DNA of 64,000 nt from Rutpela maculata. Taxonomy: Eukaryota > Arthropoda > Insecta > Coleoptera > Cerambycidae. Both the position numbers and the translations under genes were made by a program. Shown here piece after piece: positions 46,328 through 58,823 of the stretch. The number at the start of each line of letters is the position of its first letter. The first letter of the stretch is position 1. The stretch covers positions 280,222,088 through 280,286,087 of the forward strand of contig OW386286.2 in the NCBI GenBank assembly GCA_936432065.2. The letters run 5' to 3'. The notes below the pieces were generated by a model, which saw only the letters and a list, made by a program, of their open reading frames with translations, did no database searches and was not told where the DNA came from.

Positions 46328-46772
46328 TAGTCTAGGTGCCCGCGTACATAAATGCAATTTATACATATAGGGATTGCAATTTATACATATTGTGCCTAGT
46401 CTATCACTTTTTTCCTATGCGAAAGCAATCTTGAAAAAGTCAGCTGGTTATCAATAAATGTTTTAAAGTTATGTTATGTTATGTTTAGCGTGGTAGACAC
46501 CCTTAACGTTCCAAAATTTTTGTCGGACAGTTTGTAGAAATATATAGAATATAAAATATGTAGCATCCAATTCTCAAATTGTCCGACAAAATATATTTGC
46601 CGATTTTCTAGTCCGACGCGTGGAAATCGTCTTTTTCATGCCGAGGAGGAACGCCGCGTTTATAAAAATTTTCTCAAAGGAAAAAAGTGCTAGACTAGGC
46701 GCAATTATGCCGTACAAGAAGTTATACGGGGATATGTATAAACTGCATTTATGTACGCGGGCACCTAGACTA
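46328..46772. mobile_element. inverted-repeat element of unknown class
   Basis: 445 bp, starting TAGTCTAGGTGCCCGCGTAC and ending in the inverse; the arms match for ~40 bp. Inside, GCCTAGTCTA..ACTTTTTT and its inverse, and GTCGGACA and TGTCCGAC, form further nested inverted pairs. GAA flanks both ends and may be a short target duplication. Confidence 0.75.
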
Positions 46773-47334
46773 GAAGTATTGATTTTATTAGACAATATGG
46801 TTAGGCCATTTTAATTAATCCACAGTAATATCTTTTCAGGAAGGGACACTAACGAATAATGTTTCAGACAAAAGTTGTTCCGTCCAGAGGGGGGCAGAAT
46901 AATTTTCCACCTCCCACCCCTGATGAGCTTGGGGTGGGGGTAACTTTTGAATTTTTAATAGCACTCTCCACTTTTGATCGCGTATTCTGATTCTACGAAA
47001 AAAATTACATAACTTTTGTACCAAAATTTTTTTTCTCAGCGAGTTTGAAATTGCACTTTCTCACCTGGATGAGTTTCCAGAAAATAACGGCGACTTCAGC
47101 GAAGAGCAAGAAGAAAGATTCCATCAAGATTTAAAAGACTTTGAACGTCGATTTCAGGGTAAATGGGATGTCAACATGTTAGCAGATTACTGCTGGATGC
47201 TACAAAGAGAAGTGAAACCAAAAGGAACGAAACGACGAAGAAACCCCTTATACAGATCGTTTAAGATAAGCGCGTTCGAAAACGAAAACCCATATAAAAT
47301 TGAAATACTATATATCACGCACAATGATTGGGTA
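46773..47334. other. unassigned
   Basis: A stretch near 47040-47240 has fewer stops and a more balanced composition (plus-strand reading with many Glu/Lys/Asp codons). It may be a degraded coding remnant, but I recognise no domain. Confidence 0.3.
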
Positions 47335-47960
47335 TCCTGAAAAAAAAAACATTTTTGACAGTTTTTTTATTTTTCTGTGTTTTCATCACTGACCCCAAAA
47401 TTTGACTCCAGATTCGTGATCAGCGGAAAAAATTACTCGATAAAGGTATATGCAGACCATTGGAACACGTTATGCGTTCATGAAAAAACGCGACATTCAT
47501 GAAAAAACCCGGTTTTTGACTTTTTTTGATTTTTCTCAGTATTTTCATCACTGACCTTCAAATTTGACTCAACATTTGTGATCAGCGGGAAAAACTACTC
47601 AAAAAAGATGTACGCAGGCCATCGTAATACGCTATGTATTCATGAAAAAAAACGTGATATCCATAAAAAAATAGTATCCGTGAAAAACGCGATTTTTCAC
47701 GGTTTTTTTATTTTGACAATTAGCCCTGGATTCTAACAATAAATTCGAGGTCAGTGAGGCAAAAAAACATGAAAAAAATACATGCAGCCTTGCCGAACAC
47801 GCTACATGCATATTTTACCACCCAAAAAACCATAAAAAACGCATTTTTTGACAGTTTTTCAGGTTTTTCTCTGTAATATGCGCATTAACCCCCCATTTTG
47901 ACTTCAGATTCGTAATCATCGGGAAGAAATACTAAAGAGAAGTATATTCAGAGCTCCAGT
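47335..47960 (+). repeat. diverged tandem repeat, ~155-180-bp units
   Basis: Four units share a TTTTTTATTTTTCTG..TTTTCATCACTGACC core followed by TTTGACTC.A.ATT.GTGATC and a CATGAAAAAA segment, starting near 47357, 47518, 47697 and 47851. Later units are strongly diverged. Confidence 0.7.
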
Positions 47961-49475
47961 TCAAATAACTTTTTTTTTGTGGGCCTGTGTTATCTGTCCC
48001 TAATTCAAGAGCAATAGATTAATTTGTTTTCATATTTTCTATTTTGTTTTTTATTTTAATTGCCTTATTTATATTAACGCTCTGGTGAAGTTTAACTAAT
48101 GCTACTCGACCACATAACCAGGGCGGTTATAGGTTATCTTGTTACCAGATCCTCCGCCATTTCCTCGAATGCCTGTGAACGATTTTGATTAAACTTTACT
48201 AAATTAATTCTGGTGTTAAGGGGAAGATTTCAGGCATACCTATGTCAGGAATTCTCAACCGTGTGCCATTGAAAAGATTGAAAACATAATAAAAGAAGAA
48301 CCATCTTCAAAAAAAAAAAAGGTAACTAAAGATTATGAAATAAAAGTTTAGTCAGTCCCTGGGTTTACATTACGTTGTAAAAATAAAATGTAACGTATTC
48401 AAAAGAAAGGTTGACAGAATAATTGTTACAGGATTTCATAGAGAACCGTTTTGAAGATATTAGGAATGTTTTTGTGTGACTGGTTGGTCGAGATGTACAC
48501 TTAGCGAGTTCAAATCCCGATCATGGCACTGTGATTTTTTTCAGAAGAAGAAATGAATCCAGTATACTCCGATATTGGGCGTATGTCCGTAAATATGTAG
48601 TAAATATGTCCTCTCACACCGAGTGTCTTCTGGAGTACAGGGGGTCGTATTACATATGGTGTTTCATTTTAGAAAATAGTAATAATTTCAGTTACGTTAC
48701 ACAAATATGTATTGTGAATAGCAATTCGGATTTATCGTTACAACGTACCCATAATTAAATATTTCTACTTGCTTGCTCCTTGTTTTGTATTGCCGTCAAT
48801 TTTCATAGCTGAAAGAATCTCTTCCGCCCTTGTAAGGGGATTAAAATCAGACAAAGTAAAAAGTGAATATAATAAAAGGTAATTTTTTCCGAACTTTGTA
48901 GACGGTCTATGTCCAGAGTAAGCAAAATTTATCCAGTATTGATCGACTACACAAAAACTTCTCTTCCGTGACATTAAATAATATACGTATGTCGTTAGCA
49001 TCTCTGATTTTATTTTATTTTTTAGGTATTTACTCGATCTTGGCCTTCCAAGAGCAACGACCTTACTTAATATTTTTATGATTGGAAGACAAAATGAAAG
49101 TGGCCAATAAAATATTTTTGAATAATGTTTATGAGGATATCAAACAGTCGTAAAAACTCGACAATTAAAATATATTTACTAATTTTGTTTTACACAAAGT
49201 AATATTTTAATATACTTATAGTGGAGTCGATTAGGATTTTAATGTGAATAGGGAACTTGCCCAAAAAATAAAATTGAATTAAAATACTCAAAATCGTAAA
49301 CTAACATCATTAAAAACCCCATAGACAACAAAAAAATAATAAAAAAAAAAATTCCTCCAGAAATATAAGCGATTAAAATCTGCCGGATTTTACCCACTCC
49401 TGAAACGTGACGTCAGAGGGTGAAAGTCGGATGACGGCGTCAAGCGACACCGATTCTGCTTTCGCATACTCATTT
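47961..49475. other. unassigned region
   Basis: Apart from a tRNA-like segment near 48478, no feature was recognised. The short ORFs lack motifs. Confidence 0.4.
48478..48530 (+). other. possible tRNA-like (pol III B-box) segment
   Basis: GACTGGTTGGTCGAGA followed ~20 nt later by GAGTTCAAATCCCGATC resembles an A-box/B-box pair, with a T-run downstream (48533-48540). I cannot build a complete cloverleaf, so this is at most a tRNA-derived remnant, perhaps a SINE head. Confidence 0.25.
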
Positions 49476-49483
49476 GTCAGAAA

Positions 49484-50219
49484 CTCCGATTAAAGAACTT
49501 ATATCTAGATACATAATGGCATTGATTTATTTGTCGCTGAAAGACTCACAATCTAAGGCACTTCTTCCCATAAGTTGCTGATTGGCCCATCGGCGTATTC
49601 GCGGCCGCTCGTGCACGATCGGTTTCAATTCGATTATCATAATCTCAGTTGACAGTTCGGCCATTAATGTCAATAAATGTTTTTCGTATTCTCCGACCAA
49701 AAACTGGTGAAAAAGTAATTTTATTTTAAGTTGTGATTTGCTTAATACTTAAATAATATTCTCTATTCATATTTACACAGTTTAGTGACAATATATTTTG
49801 TGCAAATAAATAGTGAAGTGCTGTGCCGTTTGCAGAAAGCAGTTTAGAAAAGAAGAAAATCGATCGTTTCATAGTCGTAACATGATGAAGTTCAGTTTAC
49901 AGTTATAAAGTAAATAGCAATTAAATTTTAACATCCTTTCAATACATATTTATCTTACTGTTTTATCTTACTGTAATATCGTATGCCTACATCACGTTGT
50001 ATAAAGAGCCGGTAATGCAGGAATTGCAATAATTCATTTTAATGAAAATATTTACCATTCTACACATTTTCTACACACACAACGCCACTGTTGCCTATGG
50101 GATGTGATGTTCATCTATCCATTTTAATGGACATATAATGTGACTATGTTAGGAGCAAACAAGATATATAGTGAAAAGATAGCCTGTTATGTATCTAGAT
50201 ATAAGTTCTTTAATCGGAG
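49484..50219. mobile_element. 736-bp element with 33-bp terminal inverted repeats
   Basis: 49484-49516 (CTCCGATTAAAGAACTTATA...) is the perfect inverse of 50187-50219, and GTCAGAAA flanks both ends (49476-49483, 50220-50227), a perfect 8-bp duplication. hAT and P-type elements make 8-bp duplications, but the CTCCG start is not the usual hAT terminus. It has no transposase. It carries a tail fragment of family B at 49724-49767. The perfect ends suggest a recent insertion. Confidence 0.93.
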
Positions 50220-50227
50220 GTCAGAAA

Positions 50228-50934
50228 CGACTAGCAGTGGACACAACCTAACCTAAAATTCGTTGGAAAAACATCTTCAATATTCTGAAACGTCACAAAA
50301 TGCTACTTTTGATTCGTTCGTGCCGAGTTGAATTTTTGAATTTCACCATGCAATTTACGATCAGGTTTATCTGGAAAACTTCCTCTTTACGTCGCGACAT
50401 CGTACGGCCGTCCCAATGGTGTTTTTCGAAAAATATGAACGTGTCAAGATTGCATGTTTTTTGCAATTTTTTCGGCTCCGAAATGTAAGCTGTTTTTTGC
50501 TATTTTTCGCAGATATCTCCAAAACGGTGGGAGTTAGCTCGAAATAAAAAATAAGGTCAAACGAGTATTTTCCACTACGAATCTTTTGCTATCACCATAC
50601 TTTTGATTTTTTTTTTCGTTTCGAAGATAACTACAGAAATGTCGGCCACGTATGGCAAAAAATTGATAATTTTGAGCTTCTACAGTTGGCAACTTTTTAA
50701 TCTTTGCTCCTACGCCAAAACACTACTCTAGCTAATGTAAGTCTAATTAAACTTGCTAAAACTCTTTTTTTTTAATTTTTTGAATTCCGGCAAAAATCAA
50801 GGAATTGGAGGGGGCGGGATTTGGGATTTTTTTTTTCGATAAAATTTCTCCATTTCGTCACCGTAATTAATCGGTAATTAACTGAAATCGATCTCATTTA
50901 CGATGTTCACTTAATATCATGTACTATTTTGTGG
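50228..50934. other. non-coding, unassigned
   Basis: Nothing recognised; AT-rich with T-runs. Confidence 0.4.
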
Positions 50935-51402
50935 ATAAAGTAAAAAAATATTTTGAGGTTTCTGGTTCTTGTACACACAGTAAATCACATTTTTTTCATC
51001 CCCTTTAATAATGGGTTGGGGTTGGTAATGGGAGTGGCTAATGCCAAATTTTTTTTTCTCTTGTCTATACTAAATATCAATTTTATGAACTCTTACCTGC
51101 TTGATTTACCTATTTACTCCAAATTTACCCCAATCTACCCCCCAACCCTTCGACGGAACAAGAAGAAAATATAATCTAGTTCTAGATCTCGTTAAAGTAC
51201 ATGTCAATATCTTAAACAGTTCCAGAGTAAACGTGCGCACAAGAAAAGTTACAGACCGACAGATAGACTAACAGACAGACAGAAATTTTTTTCGCTCAAA
51301 CTTGAAATCTCGACGTTTCATGACATTCTAAGCCTATTTGAACAATAAAAATTTTTAAAAATTTTTTTGTCGTTACTATACTTCCACTGCATGTGGAAGT
51401 AA
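50935..51402 (+). repeat. (GTCY)n-family element, 3' two thirds
   Basis: Runs from the TTTCTGGTTCTTGTACACAC block through TTTACCCCAATC, TAGTTCTAGATCTCG, a short GACA tract (51255-51282) and the GTCATGAAACGTCGAGATTT inverse block, to the hairpin end CTTCCACTGCATGTGGAAG. Confidence 0.88.
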
Positions 51403-51775
51403 TTTCAAATCAACATGATTACTAAAACGGCTCAAATATACAATTGTTACTAAAATCTTGCACCTTTGTGAAATCCTGCCATCAAGACCAAGAAATGTGT
51501 ACGATGGCTCAAATTGTAGCATTCTATAAGTATAGGAGTAATGAAAGTAGATTAAACAAGCCAACTTTTGAAAAATTATTAATGCTCTACTTGGGAAAAC
51601 GTCACATTCAAAAAATTATTTGATCCATAAAACAAAAATTGCTACCCCTGCGCCGCTGCAACCTGGATTGCTATGACCGACTACACACGTTCAGATAATG
51701 ACTTGATAAGCATCCCCACCAATTTTTTACTCTCCAGCTCTTATGTGTTCGCTCTCCTGCTATCTTATCTTATCA
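51403..51775. other. non-coding, unassigned
   Basis: Nothing recognised. Confidence 0.4.
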
Positions 51776-52859
51776 GATATTTTTTGAGTGAAACAAAACT
51801 TGTTTCAGTCATTGGCGTGCATTTTTATTGAGAAAAAAAGGGTCGATTTTTCGAGAGAAGTCGTATTATTTTTTTACTGATCAGCTTGCTTTCGAACCAC
51901 TATATCCTAAATTTAACGACATTTTGATTTATGGTTTTCGAATTATGGCCTTTCTCTTAAAATTATCCAAGTTACACACAGGATAAAATATACGTTTATT
52001 TGTCATCCATATCAGATGTCTAGATATCGTATATACGTCTAAATGTCCGAAAGATAAATATCTATAATTGATCTAATTCATATAATTAGATGTAAATTAG
52101 ACAGCTAGTAGACGTCGTATAATATACCCTCGGTTCTTTCGGTAAAATAATAGAGATCTAAAAAAACGTCTATAACGTGTATTGCCTAGATGAAAGTTGA
52201 CATAGATGTATATTAGATGTCATAGATGTGTTTTAGACCAATTATACAGCATTTTGTGTTGTTTGGGTACATTCATCAGATATTAAATAATTATTAATTT
52301 AAATATGAATTATTTTTCGAAAAAGAGTCGTTCCACATTTTCCATTTAAAATCACAATTTCTACCGCCCACTGTCATCCGAATAATATACAAGACAGTTG
52401 GTTAAAAAATGTTGACAATTTTTCTATGAAAACTTTTGGCCTACGAAATTTGGAAGTATCGATGACGCTGGGTGGTAGAAAAAGTGATTTTAAATAGACA
52501 ATGAGGAATGATTTTGTTTCGAGAACAATTGGTTTTCAAGTTATTAATTTTTTTATTATCTGAAAAATGTAATTTTAAGTGGGCCGTAATTCCAAAATCA
52601 AAATGTCGTGAAATTTTTGATACATGGATATGCCGATCAATATAATTTTTAATTTTTAATTTTTTCAGTAAAAAAATGCCTAATATGACTTCTCGAAAAA
52701 TCGACCCTTCCTTTCCTTAATAAAAATGTACGCCAATGACTGAAATAGTTTTGTTTTACTCAAAAAAGATATAAAGTAAAGGTCTTTGATACCAATTCAA
52801 ATTTGATTGAAATTGGATTCCTAACTAATAACTGTTACCGCGAAAAGCGGGACACACTG
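51776..52859. mobile_element. foldback element with one TA-type end
   Basis: 51776-51960 pairs with 52570-52765 (GTCGATTTTTCGAGAGAAGT and CATTGGCGT blocks). A second, inner inverted pair (GGTAGAAAAAGTGATTTTAA and its inverse) lies at 52350-52500. The right side continues to GGGACACACTG followed by TA; the left terminus is missing. A stretch rich in TAGATGT words (52018-52250) may be another insert. Confidence 0.65.
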
Positions 52860-53106
52860 TATATTTGCACAAACATCACTCTGTTAATATCACTCTGGCT
52901 TAAGCGAAATCTGCCTCAAACTCTGCAGTGGTCCAATATTAATTTCAATTTCATCAAGTTACGTTTGGTAGGTCACTAGTGAAAAAAAGGCTTGAAAAAA
53001 ATTTTAACCACCCTCTCCTCCATTTTTAACTTTTTTATAAGTCAGTTCAAATATGAATGGGACCTATGAAGACTCTCGTGGTATATGTAGTTTTTCAAAA
53101 TATATA

Positions 53107-53474
53107 CAGTGTGTTGCACTTAAGAGTATCGCGACCAACTTTATTTTTTTTCCGATTTGGGCTTTTACTCAAATATAGAACAAATTAGGATCTACTTATG
53201 GCTAAAAAAATTCTCCTCCTACAAATGCAATGCTATCTGTGATACCAAAATAAACGAAAAAAAATATATAAAAAAAACTTATTATTTATTAGGCATTTCT
53301 TTATCAGAAAATTTTATTACTGAAAGTTGCTCAGAATTGTCCGAAAAGTTTATATTAAAAGTTTGATTATTCTTAAAAATATTTAAAATTTGTTCTATAT
53401 TTGAATAAAATTTGGTTCAAATTGGAAAAAAATAATAAACTAATAAGTGTTACACTCTTAAGTGCGACACGCTG
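53107..53474. mobile_element. TA-flanked palindromic MITE
   Basis: 368 bp, starting CAGTGTGTTGCACTTAAGAG and ending in a near-inverse (CTTAAGTGCGACACGCTG), with TA at 53105-53106 and 53475-53476. The arms match beyond 100 bp with gaps. A truncated relative is at 28740-28965. Confidence 0.82.
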
Positions 53475-53580
53475 TAGGTACTGTATTTTTATATACAAAA
53501 TGGGTAATTGATTTCTAATTTGTCTCAGACAATCATGTTTAAACATATTTTTTAATGTTCACCAAATCTGCTATCTATAT

Positions 53581-53746
53581 AAAAACCGCTGCCCAAGGAA
53601 TCACTACTTCCACATCCAGAGTCACTCACAACGAAAAAATTTTGTATGTGGAAATAATTGTTTATGGAACTTTAATAATATAATATTTGAAATCCTCTAC
53701 CCCAAAAACCCATAAAACGATATCCCACATCGGTAATGGGGTGGTA
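53581..53746 (+). repeat. (GTCY)n-family element, 5' end
   Basis: Begins AAAAACCGCTGCCCAAGGAA, as in the full copy, and stops exactly where the next repeat begins. Confidence 0.85.
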
Positions 53747-54130
53747 CCCAGGTAGCAAAGGCACGTGAAAATGACGTGAAAAAATGGTCAGGGGTGACGA
53801 GAAATGACGAGTTAGATGACGTAAATGAAACGTGAAAATGACTTCCTAATGTCTCAGACGAATGACGTCTTTTTCAGGTTATACACAGGTTTTTAGTAAT
53901 AGGAACATATAAAACTACATACTAGTTAGTAATCTACTTGATAAAAATAAAATAATTAATGCATAAATAAGTTTTGTCCTAATGAATTTGTTTGTTAGCC
54001 ATCCGTAATTTTATTTACATTAACATATCTAATATTGTTTACCATCACTCCAAGTTTTTCTCACAAGGGTTGCCTGCAAATTATAATGTTTATTAAGTTA
54101 TTAAATTCATTTTTACTTACCTTTACCAAT

Positions 54131-55351
54131 TGCGGAGCGTAGGATTCGAACCAACATGTTTCCCGTTGTCCGATTACAGTACTGACGCTTAGTGATGGGC
54201 GATATATCACGAACTGTGATTTAATCACTGATATTAAGAAATCACAGGTAACGACTGTTAGTAAAGTTGGCAGAAAAGCGTGACGTGATCACGACTTTCC
54301 GTATTTCGTTCCCTTGCCGTGGTCTAACCAAGACGATATTTCACGATATTTACTTTGAGTCGATTATTGTTTGCGGTCGTATGTATTAACACGTAAAGCA
54401 AGCGATCCCGTGCCTTATTAGCGTTATTTCACATTATTTAGATATTTATAATATCTTTCTTTTATTGACTGGCGATGCGATGTGGCGATTCGAGGCAGGG
54501 TCGTGACGGAACATTTTTGTTATAACACCAGAAGTATAACTACTAAAACCATGCGTAAAAATATTTTATATGATTAAATATACTAGCAATTTTATTGAAA
54601 ATATTGAGCATTTACGTTTCGGCATGAAATATGAATAAAAATATGGAATATTCGACAATAAGCAAATGAAAACATTTTTAAAAAACATCCTTTTAGGTAT
54701 ATTATAAAACAACAACAAAAATAACATTAAAAAATAAATATACCATTTTAAATTAACAAAAATTCTTATAAAATAAACATAAATATAAACAAGAAATTTA
54801 TTGATGCTTCCGAAATGTTAATGTTTGTACTATGTCGTGAACAAAAAAAAATAGGACAACTATTTTTCTAATGTAAATCTGTCTCTATTTGCACAAAAAT
54901 TAAAGTTAGATGTACACAACTAGATTTTAGCAAAAATGCGTTATAAGACCCGTCTCATTTTTTTTTGTGCACGACAGTACAACTTTACAAAAATATCCTA
55001 TCATCAAGTTCCATTCAAAACCTAGTATGCTTTTGCTTTATTACCAATCCATACATCAGATAGGTTATTTGGATAAACAAATCATAATATATTATACATA
55101 TTATGCATATCTGTGGCAGCACAGATTACCAAAAGTAGCTAATTCACCATTCACCGTCTGTCGGCGCTTATTTAGGGATATGGAACAATTAACAATTTCT
55201 CTCGTACGTCGTTATATGAAAGTCGTGATCACATCACGCTTTAAATTCACTGATATAAGAAAATCACAGTAACGATTTACGTTGTGATTGAAAAATCACG
55301 ATATCGCCCATCACTACTGACGCTTCAACCAACTGAGCTAGCTTGGCGACC
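54131..55351 (-). pseudogene. tRNA-like module split by a hAT element (left copy)
   Basis: The minus-strand pieces 55351-55325 and 54189-54131 join, with one 8-bp duplication copy removed, into a segment with A-box-like TAGCTCAGTTGG and B-box GGTTCGAATCC. GTA in ACTGTAA sits where an anticodon would be, recalling tRNA-Tyr. The variable region is too long and the acceptor stem does not pair well, so it is tRNA-derived and not a working tRNA gene. Confidence 0.55.
54190..55316. mobile_element. hAT-type element inserted in the tRNA-like module
   Basis: 1127 bp, starting TAGTGATGGGCGATAT and ending ATATCGCCCATCACTA, with a perfect 8-bp duplication CTGACGCT (54182-54189, 55317-55324). Subterminal GTGATT/AATCAC words are repeated at both ends. 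The ORF at 54967-55272 shows no hAT transposase motif, so it is non-autonomous. Confidence 0.93.
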
Positions 55352-55915
55352 GCTATTTCGGATGCTAAAAGCAGTATTTATTGTGGTGAATGAAGTCTTT
55401 ATTATGTGAAATTGAATTTCTTGCCTTATTTAAAATATATGAAAATCTTTCAGATTCTCTTTTTTCTTTTCTATTTTTTTACGTGTTCCCAAACCTGAAT
55501 TTTTCGAGTTACTAGTATTTTTATTTATTTATAATTATTAAGAAGAACTTATATTTAATTTAATTAAACTGTCACCAGTGACACCTGAGAAGTACGAGTA
55601 CTTGTTGAACAACGTAATTATTACATTTATTCAGTGGCGGTTCGTAAAAAAAATGTTTTTCCCAGATCTCGAAGGGGAAGTCAGGAGTCAACTATTTTAA
55701 AAATGAGGTACTTATACAAACCTGGGAAACGTGATGGAGAAAAAACAGTAAAGGTATAATATCGACATTTACAACATAGAATATTTAATGGTCTAAAACA
55801 GACCTAAAATTGAAAAAAAGTACATTCGTACATCGGTTTTATAAGCAATTATTACCTTAAAAAAACAACTAAAATTTTTTTCGCAATTATTTAAAAAAAA
55901 AAAAATGGAATGAGC

Positions 55916-55975
55916 AGGGGTCGAACCGCCGACCTAGTGACTTATAAGACGAAACGTGATTATTCCAGCGACAGG
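55916..55975 (-). pseudogene. second tRNA-like module (left copy)
   Basis: On the minus strand TCGTCTTATAAGTCACTAGG is followed by GGTTCGACCCC, a good B box, then a T-rich run. The matching piece in the right copy keeps the A-box side but has lost the B box. Confidence 0.45.
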
Positions 55976-55990
55976 CTCTTCTGAAGAAAG

Positions 55991-57207
55991 GAAATAAAGA
56001 GACACGTATTCGGCCCGAATGGGTGAACAGGGAGAGGGATGTTTTTAAGCTTGAAATTTGACACGTACCCGCCCATGTGCTTTATTGTCGATTAAAATAA
56101 TTATTTTTTCGTTTAACTCGCTCTAACACAAAAACAGAATAGTGAATTGTTATCAAATTGTGATGCGCAGTGGGTTTCCCCGAGTACTATGGATGCGCAG
56201 TGGGTTTCCCCGGGTGCCATGAATGCGCAGTGGGTTCCCTCGAGTGTACTTCCTGAGTACTATAGGAGTACTCAGTGAGTATGTTCTTTATAGGCATAAG
56301 TTAGTATGTTAATGTTCTTAATTCCACGCGCAAGAAGTCGCGGGCATCAGCTAGTACGCTATAAATTGTCTTTCAAATGTCGCTTACGTCATCTACTTAT
56401 CTCAATTGCAGTTAGAAATAGCTATTTGAATATTATAAGCAATGACACTTGCAAAGAAAGGTCCAAATTTTACCCTTTCGCAAAAATAATACTTTTAATG
56501 AGTTTTTCCAAAAGATAACTTGAAATGTAGCATTTCAGCTATTCAAGTCAGAAAACTTTTTTTCTGGCCTATTTGTATTCTAAAAAGATGTAGGCATTTG
56601 TAGGTAGGTACATATGTATTCGAAATTAGCCCATTTTTTTAAGAGGGGGGGGGGGGGGGGGGGAGCAATAGAACCGGCCTCCCCAGAGGATGAGGAAAAT
56701 TTTTCAGAAAATGGTTGAAAACGGATGTGTATGTAGATTCCTCTATTAGATAATATTGGCATTAATTACAAAATATTTATTTCAAGGGATAATTTAAATA
56801 TTGCTTTGTACTGCTTCTTTATTTTTTGGCTCATGGAAGACGGCTTGGGGGGGGGCATGGCTCCCCCCCTGGCTGCGCCCATGATTTACAAAATGGGTTA
56901 ACTTTGTAGGCACCAAGAAAAATTACTTATAAATCCAATGAAAACAAAATGAACTACACCATCTTATAGCAGAGAAAATGTACTACGAAAAACCACCTCA
57001 TTTTTTTTCTTGCAGAGTTTTTGCCTTTAACTCAATCCAGAAAATATAATTGGGTCAAAAATCAGACAAATGAAGCCCCGTGAGGGGTGAAAATTATTAT
57101 GGGCCACTGTCAACAATACGAATTGAAGTTTTCTCCATGCGTGAATTTGTATGTATCCAAGGAAAACCCTCTTTTGTCTGATTTGCCCGATTAACGCTTC
57201 GATCTCA
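55991..57207. other. unassigned; contains tandem units and a G homopolymer
   Basis: Besides the 30-bp tandem array at 56161, a run of about 20 G residues at 56643-56663 and G/C-rich words near 56848 stand out. No gene is recognised. Confidence 0.45.
56161..56250 (+). repeat. three-unit 30-bp tandem repeat
   Basis: GATGCGCAGTGGGTTTCCCC-type units start at 56162, 56192 and 56221. Confidence 0.92.
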
Positions 57208-57556
57208 AACTCATAAACTTCAAATTTTGCTCCTGTAAATGCGGATTTAATATTTTATAATGTTTTGTGCGATGAGTATAGTTAGTAGTTCTGTAGTAGT
57301 TCAAATTAAAAAATTAAATTAAGATATACACGCCGACACACACACACAGACAAGCACACAAAATATTAACGATACATATACCTATCGTTGAACAAATTTC
57401 TCATAAACTTCAAATTTTGCTCCTGTAAATGCAGATTTAATATTTTATAATGTTTTGTACGATGAGTATTTAGTAGTTCAACTACTACAGATCTGTAGTA
57501 GTTCAAGTTAAAAAATTAAATTAAGATATACACGCCGACTCACACACACACACACA
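57208..57556 (+). repeat. tandem duplication (~195 bp) with (AC)n tract
   Basis: Unit 1 (57208-57400) and unit 2 (from 57401) share TAAACTTCAAATTTTGCTCC, GATGAGTAT and the (AC)n tract. Unit 2 is cut at 57556; its missing end (AAGCACACAAAATATTAAC...) resumes at 59319, after an insertion. Confidence 0.87.
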
Positions 57557-58124
57557 CCCACACAGCACAGAATATTTTCAGAATATTCTCATTAAGTGAC
57601 AATATTCTGTAAACAGAATATTTACCTGAAATATTCCTAGAACCTCCATAAATATTTTTATCTAGTTTGGAATATTCATAAAACATTTTTGATCAAATAT
57701 TTCTGTAATATTTTAAAAGAACGTTCGTGGTACGTTCCACAAAAAAATATTATACTGCAAAGTTTTGATGCGATAGCTATATATAACAGTGGTTATTATT
57801 TTTAACTATTATTATAATTATTTTGGTATACTAAATACAAATATTTATTTAAGTACCTATTTGTTTCTCAGAAATAATGATATCTTAATTTATGTCTTTT
57901 TTTGTAATAAAAAACTTCTACGACTAAGAGGATCATGAACAACTACTAAAAGAATAGTGACTAATACACTACTAATTATATCCAAAATAATTTATATTCG
58001 AAAGCATTTGCAAAGATTCGACAGTTTATTTGTGCAAATATCGAGCTCTTTTAATAATAAAATTAGATTAAAATGTATTAAAAAGCAAAATCTAGCCGTT
58101 GCGTGTTCCAACTACATAAAAGAT

Positions 58125-58190
58125 CTCAGAGAAGTTAGTGATCGAGTGAGTTAAGGCGTCGTCTTGCAAGTCATGAGGTCGTCCTCATTC
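58125..58190 (+). pseudogene. tRNA-like head of the right copy
   Basis: GATCGAGTGAGTTAAGGCGT resembles a tRNA A-box region; TCGTCTTGCAAGTCATGAGG matches the left copy's TCGTCTTATAAGTCACTAGG. The B box present in the left copy is deleted. Confidence 0.45.
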
Positions 58191-58823
58191 CGTTTTTTTT
58201 TTTGTTAAAATAATTGCGAAAAAAAATTTAGTTGTTTTTTTTTTTAAGTGATAATTGCTTATAAAACCGATGTACAAACGTACTTTTTTAAATTTTAGGT
58301 CTGTTTTAGACCATTAAATATTCTATTTAAGTTGTAGCTGACGATATACCTTTACCGTTTTTTCTCTAACACGTTTCCCAGGTTTGTATAAGTACCTCAA
58401 CTTAAAACTTTAATTCTTAAAATAGTTAACTCCTGACTCCCCCCCACCGCTTATCAAGTTTGAGATGAGGAAAATTTTTTTTTTCGGATTTCTCCCTCTC
58501 TGCTCTTCTATTTCGAAATCTGGGGAAAACATTCTTCTTAACGAACCGCCACTGAATTAATGTAATAATTACATTGTTCAACAACTACTCGTACTTCTCA
58601 GGTGACACTGGTGACAGCTTAATTAAATTAAATAAGTTCTTAATTATAAATAAATAAAAATACTAGTAACTCGAAAAATTCAGGTTTGGGAACACATAAA
58701 AAAATAGAAAAAAAAAGAGAACCTGAAAGATTTTTATATATTTTAAATAAAGCTAATTCAATATCACATAATAAAGACTTCATACACATCACCGTAAATA
58801 CTGCTTTTAGCATCCAAAATAAA

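Larger units (their letters stand above)
53747..55990 (-). repeat. repeat with tRNA-like modules, left copy
   Basis: Its plus-strand start is CCCAGGTAGCAAAGGCACGT. Apart from the hAT insertion (54190-55324 with one duplication copy), it is collinear and inverse to 58118-59151, including a CACCAGTGACACCTGAGAAG block and a GTGGCGGTTCGT block. It contains two tRNA-like pieces, one internal and one at its far end. Class unknown: a very long tRNA-bearing retroposon or a non-autonomous DNA element. Confidence 0.8.
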
